Of a stretch of 64,000 nucleotides of DNA, positions 52,901-64,000 are shown piece after piece. Under the pieces are notes generated by a model. That model was not told the DNA's origin. It ran no database searches and worked only from the letters and a program-made list of their open reading frames with translations. Origin of the DNA: Pinus tabuliformis (taxonomy: Eukaryota > Streptophyta > Pinopsida > Pinales > Pinaceae); the NCBI GenBank assembly GCA_031772625.1, contig CM062818.1:1279048277-1279112276 (forward strand), given 5' to 3'. Each line of letters starts with the position of its first letter. Position 1 is the stretch's first letter. Both the position numbers and the translations under genes were made by a program.

Positions 52901-54240
52901 CACTCTTTTTCATTTATACAACTATAATCTATCTAACAAATATGGGATTTAATATTCCTTGAATAATTTGAGTTCGTTCTTGCTGATTTGTGCATGTCAC
53001 TATTTTGGTTAGGAAGTTTATAATATATTCTTGGATTTCTAACCATTCCATAACTGTTAGTATAAGATCCTAGGGGAAGTATATTCTTATTTACTATTGT
53101 GAAGTAGCCATTTAGATTAAGAGGAAAATATTTTACATGGCTGGTTACCCTTCTACCGGTAATAGTTGATAGTTGAACCAGCCATGGGATTTTATATTTT
53201 TTTGTCTTAAGTTCACATTCTCCTACCAGCTGTGGCCCAATGTAACTTCAGCTAGCCCCAAGATCAATTAAAATAGAATATGTTGGTTGGAGATAGTATC
53301 TTTGACCTCAATCATTGTCAATTGATGTTCTACTTTTCTATCTTCCAAGGCAAAGCTTATTCCGGGAATATTACTCGCAATGTCATTCATGGTAGTAGCC
53401 TCCTGAACAGCTTGAATATTTTTTGTGTTCAAGCTTCTATCATCCATAATGAATTAAGCAAATTATTTTGGTAGAAATCACATAAGAGAATTTTTTGGCA
53501 TACCATGGCAAAGACTTAAATAGAGAGAAATGTAGAGACATAATTTCAAGTAATGACTATATTTGAACAATAATATTTAAATTATAATATTAATTTATTA
53601 ATATATTAAAAACAAATATTGTGAACAGACTTGGGGTTATGTGGGAAATCTCTCAATAGATGGGGTTCCCCACACCCCCAACACTTCAGTGGTTCCCTTT
53701 CTTTACCCCCCTAATTTTCTTCCCATCCAAGTTCATGGGTTTTGATCCCACTTGCAAGTATGTTGGTTGCATTGTACTCTCTTTACTAAACCTTTTCCAC
53801 CGATGGTCCTTTACAAAGGTATTCAAATAACCGGTTTTATGTCATTTTTCTCCCATCGCAGTTGCGATTTTGTCTTTATTTTTCCAAAGATTATTATTTT
53901 CTCTCTTATTTTTGAACTGTTGATAATAGAGCCTAGCTTTCCTTATAGCCTCGTCCATCATCTTGGGATTGTCAAACTCCATTCGCTACTTATAAAAAGT
54001 AGGAAAACAGTTCACGGACCGTTGCAATGTCGCTTTTTCCTCTTTAATATAAGGTACGTACCACAATGGATTTGTGAATTTTGCCACAAATTCATTGATT
54101 GTAAGTTGCCCTAACCCTAATTCATGAAACTCCTTGGCATGGTCATCATAATAACATTCAATTAGATATTTCTCCTTAGACTTATTTCCAAATTCCTCTC
54201 AAGTTACTCTCTTCTTCTCCACCAAGTGCACAATTTTAGG
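49997..54240 (-). mobile_element. Decayed Ty3/gypsy element, chromovirus-like, minus strand
   Basis: Read on the minus strand, right to left: gag about 54.23-53.70 kb; zinc knuckle CWGCGEPHLL at about 53.68 kb; protease about 53.29-53.25 kb (ILIDLGAS); reverse transcriptase about 52.72-52.10 kb ([28 protein letters not shown]); RNase H about 52.09-51.6 kb; integrase about 51.5-50.5 kb (IVSDRDTKFTSNF); chromodomain-like tail about 50.23-50.09 kb (VKVQWKHFTVKEATWE). The gag aligns by eye with that of the plus-strand element at 16.6-17 kb. The 5' LTR is not visible to the right, where the match to gag stops near 54,240. It is broken, with many breaks. Confidence 0.92.
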
Positions 54241-55710
54241 TTTTTCTGACGAGAGGTCCCAATCCTAGCAGCAAAGGCTCCTCTTCTTGTATTTGTATGT
54301 TTAGTTGATTTCATATATTAATGGTTGAATTTGTTTTAGCATTATTTTATTGTAAGTAGTTGTGATTTTGATTAGTTTGCTTCCATTTGTGCATTGCTTT
54401 AGCTGTAGCTTAGAAAGATAAAGGAATACCAAAAAAGTTGATAGTAGGAGGGTTTGGCCTCAATCCTCCCTTTAGGGACCATGGTTTGAGGAAATAACTC
54501 CTATGTAGCCCCAAAAAGATAGAATTCTGATTTCTTATGGAATTTAGGGTTTTCTGCTACTTAGGCCAGCATCTTTTTAGTTTTCAAGAATAGGATTCAA
54601 ATGCCATTTCTGATATCTTTAGCCTTGCATTAGATCTCATAGTGTTTCACATTATTCTGCAAGTTTTTCCATGCATGAAATAAGCAACTAGATAATGGAA
54701 TTTTGTTTTCTTAGTTGATTGAAAATATTTCTTGTTTGACATGATTCATGGATAAATACCAGTGATTGATGTAGTGCAGGAGTTTCAACAGTGCAGGGAT
54801 ATCTCATGACCAACAACCCCAACCTAACCTCATCCATCCATGATCATAAAAAGCCACTAAGTCCCTCACCCAGTTCATCATTCCATAAGAACAATTTTCC
54901 AAGGTTGTTGAGAAAATCCAACCATCTTACAAACTCTGTTTTGAAGCTTTGAAGGATTCCTAACCACTCCCTTGCCTTATTTCTCCGATGATTCACCTTC
55001 TCTAAGCCCTACACCACCTTCCAAATCACTCCTATTTCTCTCGGCCGGATCATGTAGGATCATTAGGACATCCTGTAGGAGGCATTAGGAAATCTAGTAA
55101 GACGACCTGTAGTGGCCTGTTTTGAGGCCGAATTGTAGAAAAATCATCTAGGAAGAAAGGAGAACACCCCTACTTGCCTCCTAAGCCATCTGACCTTCCA
55201 CCACCATCTACAACCCACCTGGCACATCACCAAGAGGATTTAGAATTTACATTTTCACACAAAAAGACGAAAAGGAAAAAGTTATTGTGTTCTTTTACAT
55301 GCACAACAGTAGAGTGCTTGGTTATTTCAGATTGCATGCCTAGGATAGTAGGATTATACACATGTTAACTTAGCATTCCTTTCAAGCAAAGTCTCTTTGA
55401 AATTAGTTAGATGAATGATGTGTTTAAGCATTTGATTGCAGTCTGTCCTTACTACAGTAAATAAGGTTCCAGTTAGTGCAAATTTCCCCTTTCCTCATTG
55501 GTAATAAAGCTTCTTTTGAATCAATAGAATGATGTTTTAAGAAACCATAGTGGTTTATTTCCAGCTTAGTAGTGACAAAGAGTGGACCCATTTCGTCTTC
55601 TTGTGTATACAACACTGTCACCTCCAAGTTTGTATGAACCCCTGGTTGATAAAGTAAAGTTGGTAGCCCCAGGAGTTGCAGCATTCTTACTACAATACTG
55701 GTGCTCATCA
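54241..55710 (+). repeat. Probable 5' LTR of the Athila-like element
   Basis: It lies directly before an Athila-type primer-binding site and ends CTCATCA. The left boundary is uncertain and set at the end of the minus-strand gag match. Short repeated phrases (CCTGTAGGAGGCATTAGG and similar) lie at about 55.06-55.12 kb. No matching 3' LTR is seen by 64,000. Confidence 0.45.
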
Positions 55711-55713
55711 CTC

Positions 55714-55733
55714 TTTGGAGCCGTTGTCGGGGA
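55714..55733 (+). other. Primer-binding site, Athila type
   Basis: TTTGGAGCCGTTGTCGGGGA closely resembles the TTTGGCGCCGTTGCCGGGGA site of plant Athila elements, thought to be primed by an aspartate tRNA. Confidence 0.85.
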
Positions 55734-58700
55734 GGTGTCTAAGTAAGATCTGATTTATGATTTCTTTCTTCTATTTGTTATCTCTAACATTCTACTATTA
55801 GCTTCATTTCTACAAAATTAATTGTAAGTTAGTTTGCTTTCTTTTGCATTCTGGAAGTAAGATTTAATTCAGTGGTTAGTTTCCATTCAATTTGTTATTT
55901 CAATTCTGCAATTAGTCTCAAAGATTGAAAGAAAACCACAAAAAAAAACACTTCTTTCATGCCTCGTAGGAATAGGGATAACTTAGAAAAATTTCTACCA
56001 AATACCCCCACCACTTCAAACAGCCAACCCTTCATCTTCTTTGGTGGTTGTGAATTGGAGGACCCCTTAGGTGAACAACTAGAGGTTTTTGAAGAGCCTA
56101 CAGGGGGAGAAGAAGAAGGAGAACCCATTCCAACTAACCTAATGGATAAAAATAGAAATGAAAAAGGAGAGAGAGAAAGAGTTGAGGGTTCCTTTCCCAT
56201 CAGAGAAACTAATGGGGATATGAAGATGAAAAACATAAGCTCGTCTACTCTCCCTCATTTCCATTCCTTGACCTCAGAAGATCTAGATACTTTCTTGTTT
56301 GAGTTTGATGTCATATGAAAAACTTATGATTACACCACTAATGAGAAGAAGGTTAAATTATTCCCATCTACTCTCAAGGATGCAACCCTGTGCTGGTTCA
56401 TGGGTTTACCCTGGGATAGAATCACAACATGGGCTCAAATGTAGCAAGCATTTAACAACAAGTACCGAGACTACTGCAGGTCAAAAGACACTAAAGAGGA
56501 AATTTTTAGGATGACCTTGGGGCATGATGAATCCCTAGAGGATTATGAAGAAATATTCCAGCTTAGCTACAAAAGGATTAGGTGCACACTTGATCTTGAG
56601 TGACTAAAGCTAGTCCTACTCCGAGGGGTAAGGGAATATCTTTAGGATACCCTAAACCTGCTAGCAGGAGGGGACATCTACTAGCTACCCTATGAAGATA
56701 TCAAGACTATCTTTAGGAATCATTCTAGGGAAGCTAGGAAAAAGGGTAGGGGTAGTCAACCAATGGCTTGCCCATCCTCTTCCAAAACATCCACAAAAGG
56801 TGAAATTGGAAACATGCTGAAAGATTTCAAGAGTGAAATGCTGAAAACCCTTGCCCTATAGATGGACACTATGCACATCAAGAGAAAGCACGAGGAAAAG
56901 GAGAGAGCATTAGCCATATTCTACCCTAGATGACACCCTAGGAACGAATATCCATTAGACCTAATTAAAATATGTTCAGTTTATGAAGAAAACCACACCA
57001 CAGACAAGTTCCCTTCTCTACCTGGACTAAAAGTTGTGTATCAGGGAACTGAAGGGGTCACTGAACAACTCTACTACATATCAAAGGAGACCCCATTGGT
57101 CTCGGCCATACTAGCAGGGCATGCAAGGGTCATCCCATGCATATTACAACCCCAACCAGAACACATCCATTCCCTCTTGGGGGCCCCCTTCTCATCCCTC
57201 CTCATCTACACCTCCTCCTTGGTCTTATGCACCTCAGTATTATTCACAATCGATGAGTCAGTCATTTCAGCCATATACTTCGCCATAGCTTCAGTGGAAT
57301 GCACCACCCCAGGGGTGGAGGCCCCCATACAACAATGCTCCATCTTTATTGCCTTAACCTCCTACTCAACCAAAAATTTTACACCTTGCTCCACCTAAAG
57401 AACCTTAGATGCCCGCCTAGACAAATCCGAACCCAAACAACAGACAGGCACATCAAGTATACAGTGGAGAGACATGCTATCTTGCTTATGCTATGGAGAT
57501 TCAGGAAATCAACCTAAGATCTGGAAGTGTACTCCCAGACAACCAACCTCCACCTTCACCTAGGGAGAGTGAGGAGGAAAGAGAGAAAAAAATGCCTATT
57601 GTGAATCCACCACCCTTTCCTGAAAGATTAACTCATCTAGTCCAACCTACCCTAGAAGAGAATGAACTTTTGGGTGAATTGAAAAATCTATGTGTCAAAA
57701 TTCGACTTCTCCAAACCATCAAGGATGTAACTATTTACAACAAATTGATTAAATATAAGTGTTTCAAACATTCAGGGAGGCAAAAAAGAGACATACCTAC
57801 CATTAATGTCATTGGACAACTGTCTAAATTAGTGCTGGGGTAGGTAATTTGTCAAAAATATTTGGACCCTGGAAGCCCTGTAGTAGATGTGCACATTAAT
57901 GGAACCATTTTCCCACACACTTTGATTGATCTTGGGGCTTCCATTAATGTAATTACTAATGACACCATGCTCAAACTCAATCTCCAAGGCTCATTAAGAA
58001 AGACCACAACAGGCTTACAACTTGCAGACTGTTCCACAGTAATCCCTAAGGGGATTGTTGAGGATGGGATGGTCTCCATTGACTCCTGGGAGTACCCTAC
58101 AGACTTCCTAGTTCTCCAACCTGAGGCAAAGCTTACTGGTTATCCTCTCATACTTTGGAGGCCTTGGTTCGCCACTATCCATGCATACATCAGTTGTAGG
58201 GCTAGAAATATGACTGTAAAAAATGGGCATCTATCCAAGCAGTTGATCTTGTACCCTCCTTCTTAGCCATCTCTAGAACATGACTTACCTTTATGGCTAG
58301 AAGAGGAGGAAGAAGATGAATTCTACTTATCCCAACTCCATACCTTAGAAACTGCGATGGGTGGAGGACAACCAGATGAAGATGATTTGATTGAACACAT
58401 ACTCTAAAGTCCAACTCCCAGCACCTTGTCCTTAGATGAAGTAGTAAAGGAAACCTAAAGAAACCATAAGATTGATTTATGCTTAGCTTATTTAAACCAT
58501 ACCCATGTCAAAACAATAGAATTCAACCTTGAAAGAACTTTCAAAATCAACCCCTCTCCTTTTGTACACCAAGACGAAAAGTTGTGCAACATGCTAGGGG
58601 AACATATGGATGCCGTTGCTTAGAGTTACAAGGAAATGAAGGGAGTGCACCCCTCAATGTGTACTAACCAAATTTATATCAAATAACATTGCAAACCAGT

Positions 58701-61361
58701 CTGACAACCCCAAATGAGAATGAATCTATCTCTCAAGGATATAGTCAAAGAAGAACTGCAAAAGCTACTGGATGCAGGATTGATTTACCCTATCTCAGAC
58801 AATGAGTGGGTCTCTCCTTTGGTGTTTGTTCCAAAGAAAAATGGGAAGTGGAGGATTTGTGTCAATTATAGAGATTTAAACAAAGCAACAAAGAAGGACC
58901 ATTTCACTTTACCTTTGATTGACCAAGTGCTAAATGGCCTGGCAGGTAAAAGTTTTTCTCTTTCCTAGATGGGTTCAGTGGGTAAAATCAAATCTGAATT
59001 AGCCCAGATGACCAAGATAAAACCACCTTCACCAATCCTTGGAGTAATTTCACTTATACGGTCCTTCCTTTTGGCCTATGCAATGCCCCTACCACTTTCT
59101 AGAGTGCAGTCCTGAGTATCTTTGCCGAGCTAGTCCATGATGCAGTAGAAATTTATATGAATAGTTTTACACCCTATGGGTGTGATTTCCAGGAGGCTCT
59201 GTCCAACATGGGTAAGGTGTTGAAAAAATGCATTGAAATGAACCTGTCCCTTAGTCCTGAAAAATGTGAGTTCTTGATGGTTGGAGGGACTGTTCTAGGT
59301 CATTCAATATCCTAGAGGGACTACAGGTGGACCCAAATAAGATAGCCATCATCCAGAGGGTCCCACCTCTGCAAAAACAGAGGGATGTCAGAAGTTTTTT
59401 AGGTTTAGCTGGATACTATAAGATATTTATAAAAGACTTCAGCAATTTAGCTTCTCCTTTATTTTGGTTATTGGACAAAGACTAAATTTTTATGGTCAGA
59501 AAGCTATCAAGAGGCCTTGGACATCCTAAAGGAAAAGTTGGCCATTGCACCTATTCTCTGAGGCCAAAACATGACCCTTTCTTTCCATATACATACTGAT
59601 GCCTCTCACAAAGACATAGAAGCAACTCTAGGCCATATGGATGACACGTTACCTTATGCCAATTACTTCATCAATAAGAATCTGTCAAAGGTCGAACTGA
59701 ACTTTACAATGACTAAAAGGGAGCTCCTAGTTGTTGTGAATTCATTGAACACATTTAAGCATTACATTACAGGTTACCATTACATTACAAGTTACCAAAC
59801 ATTTGTGCATACTGACCATGCTGCAATTAAATACTTAATTAATAAACCTAATGTAAATGCTCGGATTATTAGATGGTTACTTTTATTACAACATTTTGGT
59901 CTAACTATTATTGATAAGCTTGGTAAGGAGGATGTTGTTGTGGATTTTTTTATCTAGATTAACTTTTTCTGGAGGGGAGGAAGGAATGGTTGATGATCAA
60001 TTACTGGATGAACACTTATTTTCCATTTCAGTTCTCTCTCCATGGTTTGCTGACATAGAAAATTACTTCGTGTCTGCAAAGTTTCCACAAAATTTGTCCT
60101 CCAAGGAAAAAATAAAGATTGTGAAAAAGAGCGCCCCATTCACTTGGATTGGGGGAAACCCCTTCAAACTAGGCCCGATCAAATTTAGAGAAGATGTGTC
60201 AGGGAGGAGTAAGTCTTTGACATCCTTCTGACCTGTCATGATGGGCCTTATGAAGGTCACTTTGTATCCAAAAGGACAACATTCAAGGTGCTACAAGCTG
60301 GTTATTACTGGCCCAATCTTCACCAGGATGTGAGGAGGTATTCTAGTCAGGTGTGATTGATGCCAAATGATGGGGAAACCTACCCTAGGGGATGAAATTC
60401 CTATGAAACCTCAAGTGACTTTCGAGCCATTTGACAAGTGGGGCATGGATTTCATTGGAACCATTGACCCTCCATCTAGGAAAAAGAAGTACATCATTGT
60501 GTGCACTGACTATTTAACCAAGTGGGGTGAAGCCAAGGCCATCAAAGAAGCAACAGAGCAGAAAGTGGCTGAGTTCTTTAGGGAAAATGTATTTTATACT
60601 TTTGGCACCCTAAAGAACTATTCACTGATCAAGGTAGCCAATTTACATCTCACATGATTTAAAATGTATGAAGTCAATGCAAGATCAAGCATAGAACATC
60701 CACTCCTTACCACCCACAAGCTAATGGGCAAGTGGAGGTAACCAAAAGAGTGTTGGAAGGCATTATGACCAAAGTGATTAATAGCAATAGAAAGGACTAC
60801 ACAGATAGATTAGTTGAGGCTACTTGGACCTACAATACCACCATTGGATTCACTCCTTATGAGATACTCTATGGGAAGAAGGACATGTTATCCATTGAAT
60901 TTGAATACAACACCTTAATAATGGCAGCACAACCAGATCTAGATCTCACCAAGGCGCAACAAGAGAGATTGCTCCAGCTGAATGGGTTAGACAAGTTTAG
61001 AATGCAAGCCCTCCTGCGCAGAGAGGTGACACAAGTTTTAAGGAAGATCTGGCATGACAAGAACATAAAGGACAAACACTTTCAAGAAGGTGATTGGGTT
61101 TTCTTGCATGATTCTAGATAAAAGGATTTTAAAGGCAAGTTAAGGACTAGATGGTTATGGCCTTATGTCATAGAAAAATGTCATGATAATGGTTCAGTGC
61201 AGGTAAGAACCATTGAGGCAGAAGCTATTCCTTTACTTGTCAATGGGCACAGATTGAAGGTCTACAAGAAGCCCTTGTCAAAGCAAGAATTCATTAATGG
61301 TGTCAACAAGACAATAATGGTGGTTGAGCAAGTCTTAGCATCTACCCCATCAAGTCCTTGA

Positions 61362-61418
61362 AAAAAAAAAAGAAAAAAAATGAAAAAGAGAAAAAAAAAA
61401 AAAAAAGAGAAAAAATAA
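61362..61418 (+). repeat. A/G-rich tract downstream of integrase
   Basis: Almost pure purine, mostly A, right after the integrase region. It could be an internal polypurine tract or simple sequence. Confidence 0.6.
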
Positions 61419-61544
61419 AGAGACCCAACTGAAAACCTCCATGAGGCACCTGAGTCCCACTTTTGGGTTGATAACCTCTTTTGAGTCACCCAGAGCAAGA
61501 AACTAGCATGAAAACCTCTTGGAGAAAGACTAGTTTTTTTCCAA

Positions 61545-61551
61545 ATATATA

Positions 61552-61631
<80 letters not shown>

Positions 61632-61659
61632 TATATATATATATATATATATATATCTA

Positions 61660-61709
<50 letters not shown>

Positions 61710-61710
61710 T
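61545..61710. repeat. (AT)n microsatellite with a few GATA/CTAT steps
   Basis: About 165 bp, nearly pure AT, interrupted by short TAGATA and CTATCTA steps. The frame through it on the minus strand is an artefact. Confidence 0.95.
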
Positions 61711-63240
61711 AAGAGAAAAGAAAAACTTTGAAAGTGTTGTTTGCAGGTCAGTAGGAGGAGGATCAGAGCAATAAGAGAGGAGAAGAAGGTCCTATACACC
61801 ATATTTTCATTCCTCCATCACATATTCTTCATTATCCCATCAATCCCTCCATTTATGAACTCCACAAGCTCAGTTTACATAGGCCTTGTGTTTCCTATAG
61901 GATTCCCTATAATCCTACAGGATTCCCTAAGAACCTACAGGAGGATCCTATAGGAAAAACAGTGGCATGGGAATCCTAATAAAAGTGACCCTAGAGCAAG
62001 GGGATGACCAGCCTGTATCAAAAATAAAATGTTTACTTCACCACCTCATCACCATGCCTCTCACCACCATGATTACCCCTGCATTCATCCAATAATTCAG
62101 TTCCAAAAATATTACAGTTTTTAGAGAAAAGATTAAAAATTAAAAATTAAAAAAATAACTGAAGAGGATAAGAGTACAATACCTGAATGTTATACCTCTC
62201 ACCTACCAATCACTATACCCCTTCTCTACCCATGAAAACAATCCTCATGCTCCAGAAGTGAAGAAAAGAATAAAATTTTAGGGGAGAGGCAACTACAGGA
62301 CATCTTGTAGATTTCTTGTAACAAATCCTGTAGCAGCCTATGCCACAAAACGAAATTTCACAGGTTGCAGTAATCTTCAGTATGCAGATCCCAATGTCAA
62401 GGAATCTTCTCTAGAGCTTAGAAACAATATCATGATCATCAACATCACCCTCCAATACCTGCACATCAAAGGAAAAAAAAATTAAAGGAGGCCAATAAAA
62501 TAAAAAATAAAAAATATAGAGAAAGAACACAACATAGGCACATCATTCTCCAACAAGAAACATCATCAAGGCATCTTACCCGCAGGTATGTCATCTTGCT
62601 TAAATCTCTCTCATTAGCATAATATGATAGAAAATGTAGGATTATGTAAGAGTTTGTTTTATAAGCAAAGGTGGCCAGTTAACTTGGCCACCATTGGCCA
62701 GTCGATGAGGAGAATACAGTTAGATCACTCCACACATGGCAGTAGTCAAATCAGAACAAAATGGAGATGAGACGAGAAATGGTTAAGTTATGGAGGACTG
62801 AAGTGGGAGATGATTACAAGGTAAGGAGGAATGATGGAGTGGTAGTGGAACCAACGGTCCAAAAGTGGGTGCTCGTACTTCAGTGGCCAGCACACCATCC
62901 CACACAATCACCTAAATGAGGAAATAAAACATTGATTTCCATGCAAAGGAGTCATTCACAATTTTGAGGATTCGCTGAAACAAGGTTGCTCTCAGCGCTT
63001 GAAGTAGTGTCTATAGGAAAGAAAGTGAGCATTTTTCAGCACAGGAGCACCTATAGGATACAAAGAAAGCATCTACAAGATTATCTGTGGGAATTTTGAG
63101 AGGAAATATCAAAGGCTAACTTCATCAGACAATAACCAGGAGGTAGCAACTACACCTTCCCACATTTTCCATTTAGAAAAAATATAGAAAAACCCTTCAT
63201 TTGGTTAAGGAAATTACAGTCTAGGGTAATTATATTACGG
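61711..63240. other. Non-coding region of the Athila-like element
   Basis: No domain is visible. Short direct repeats ATCCTACAGGATTCCCTA and CCTATAGGA lie at about 61.89-61.96 kb. Their resemblance to CCTGTAGGAGG phrases at 55.06-55.12 kb is weak. The region fits the long spacer between pol and the downstream frame of Athila elements. Confidence 0.45.
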
Positions 63241-63242
63241 AC

Positions 63243-64000
63243 TTGTCATTTAAAATCTCTCAACCATTAGAATTTGGAATTATACCCATACAAGCCTCCA
63301 TAATTACCAAAGAAAACATGACAAGGGGATTCAACAAGAAGGAACCCACAAACACAATAAGAATTCATCAGCACCCTCCTATAGTAGAAATATTCACAGG
63401 GCACAATTGGGTGGGTTTCTTTGAAAAAAGAGGGCATACAATGATGAGGTGGTTAGGGACTTTGCTCTCTCACTCATATCACTAACTAGGACCCATGCCA
63501 CTACTTTGGTGAAAGGCCTCTCAGTAGAAATCACCACTAAAGTCATAGGTAGAATCACCAAACTCTCTTTAGGGTTTCCTTGGAGAAAGGAAGATAAGGG
63601 TAACAACACCCTTGCAAACAAGAAATTCTTTTTGGAAGGGGAGGAGGCAATGGAGGACAAAAGTTGGGTCAGAAGAGAAAGCCTTCCATACCCTTGAAAT
63701 GCAATTAGCTACCACCTCATTAGATATATATCAAGTGAAGGGAGATACAGTGTGGTGTATGGATACCATTTCAGGCTTCTCCAAGAACTGAGATTTGGAG
63801 CAAGCACACCTCCTCAAAATAGACTAAGCATACCCTACTTTCTTCTTCAATCAATGATAGATATGAGCATCAAAGTGTAGGAAGGGAAACATCAATAGCT
63901 AGCCCATCATGGGTTAATCAAACTTATCCTAGAATACACACTCCAAAATGGAAGACTCCCTATTACATGGACAACATTGAGAGACATGCAGGTAGAGGTA
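63243..64000 (+). mobile_element. Third reading-frame region of the Athila-like element (partial)
   Basis: Readable stretches include VEIFTGHNWVGFFEKRG (about 63.39 kb), VRDFALSLISLTRTHATTLV (about 63.45 kb) and ITKLSLGFPWRKEDKG (about 63.56 kb). I know similar sequences from plant genomes as retroelement-linked hypothetical proteins. Its place downstream of integrase is where Athila elements carry an extra, poorly understood frame, sometimes called env-like. Nothing here shows membrane segments. It is broken and continues beyond the window. Confidence 0.6.

Larger units (their letters stand above)
55711..64000 (+). mobile_element. Decayed Athila-like Ty3/gypsy element, runs off the window
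   Basis: Parts: gag about 55.96-57.0 kb (DNLEKFLPNTPTTSN; WFMGLPWDRITTWAQ); protease about 57.86-58.27 kb (TLIDLGASINVITNDTMLK); reverse transcriptase about 58.71-59.31 kb (PLVFVPKKNGKWRICVNYRD, VLPFGLCNAPTTF); RNase H about 59.57-59.96 kb (FHIHTDASHKDIEATL); integrase about 60.24-61.28 kb (FDKWGMDFIGTIDPPS, TTIGFTPYEILYGKK). An A-rich tract and a microsatellite follow, then a third frame region from about 63.24 kb. The primer-binding site and the extra downstream region suit Athila. It is broken, with many breaks. Confidence 0.9.

Noticed and set aside
55895-56236. 113-codon minus-strand frame
   Set aside because: It is the antisense shadow of the Athila-like gag.
61530-61802. 90-codon minus-strand frame rich in Y and I
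   Set aside because: It is a translation of the AT microsatellite.

Overview
This window looks like plant nuclear DNA, probably from a seed plant with a repeat-rich genome. It is AT-rich, carries a piece of chloroplast rRNA-operon DNA, and is filled with plant-type Ty1/copia and Ty3/gypsy retroelement fossils in both orientations, long AT-rich repeats, and (AT)n microsatellites. I cannot name the species. I see no intact, confidently functional host protein gene. The best gene-like pieces are a 372-codon minus-strand reading frame inside an apparent retroposon (4.9-6.0 kb) and a minus-strand segment with possible splice sites (22.3-23.8 kb).

Layout: 1-1.73 kb is a nuclear copy of chloroplast DNA (trnI-GAU intron and 3' exon, then trnA-UGC with its intron). 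1.74-8.67 kb is AT-rich repeat DNA interrupted by a GC-richer 1.6-kb insert flanked by a 13-bp direct repeat. 8.67-13.13 kb is a 4.5-kb non-coding repeat block (copy A). 13.1-14.9 kb is AT-rich repeat. 14.9-22.1 kb is a decayed plus-strand Ty3/gypsy element whose 3' LTR seems split by an unrelated gene-like segment, with LTR-tail homology reappearing at 23.8-24.7 kb in tandem copies. 24.7-29.5 kb is AT-rich repeat with several local tandem duplications and one GC-richer stretch. 29.54-41.51 kb is block copy B, split by a Ty1/copia element (30.10-37.51 kb) that itself carries a 1.9-kb LTR element seven bases inside its 5' LTR. 41.7-44.6 kb is an unusual composite repeat array. 44.6-47.2 kb is a Tat-like Ty3/gypsy remnant with an LTR. 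48.3-54.2 kb is a minus-strand Ty3/gypsy fossil related to the first. 54.2-64 kb is an Athila-like element that runs off the window and has a third reading-frame region downstream of its integrase.

The order of insertions can be read from the nesting: block B existed first, copia entered it, and the short LTR element entered copia. The region from about 7 to 29 kb is also dense in short-period local tandem duplications, in both transposon and non-transposon DNA. I found no new multi-gene system. The least explained structures are the composite array at 41.7-44.6 kb, the retroposon at 4.5-6.1 kb, the paired 4.5-kb blocks and the tandem-duplication cluster.
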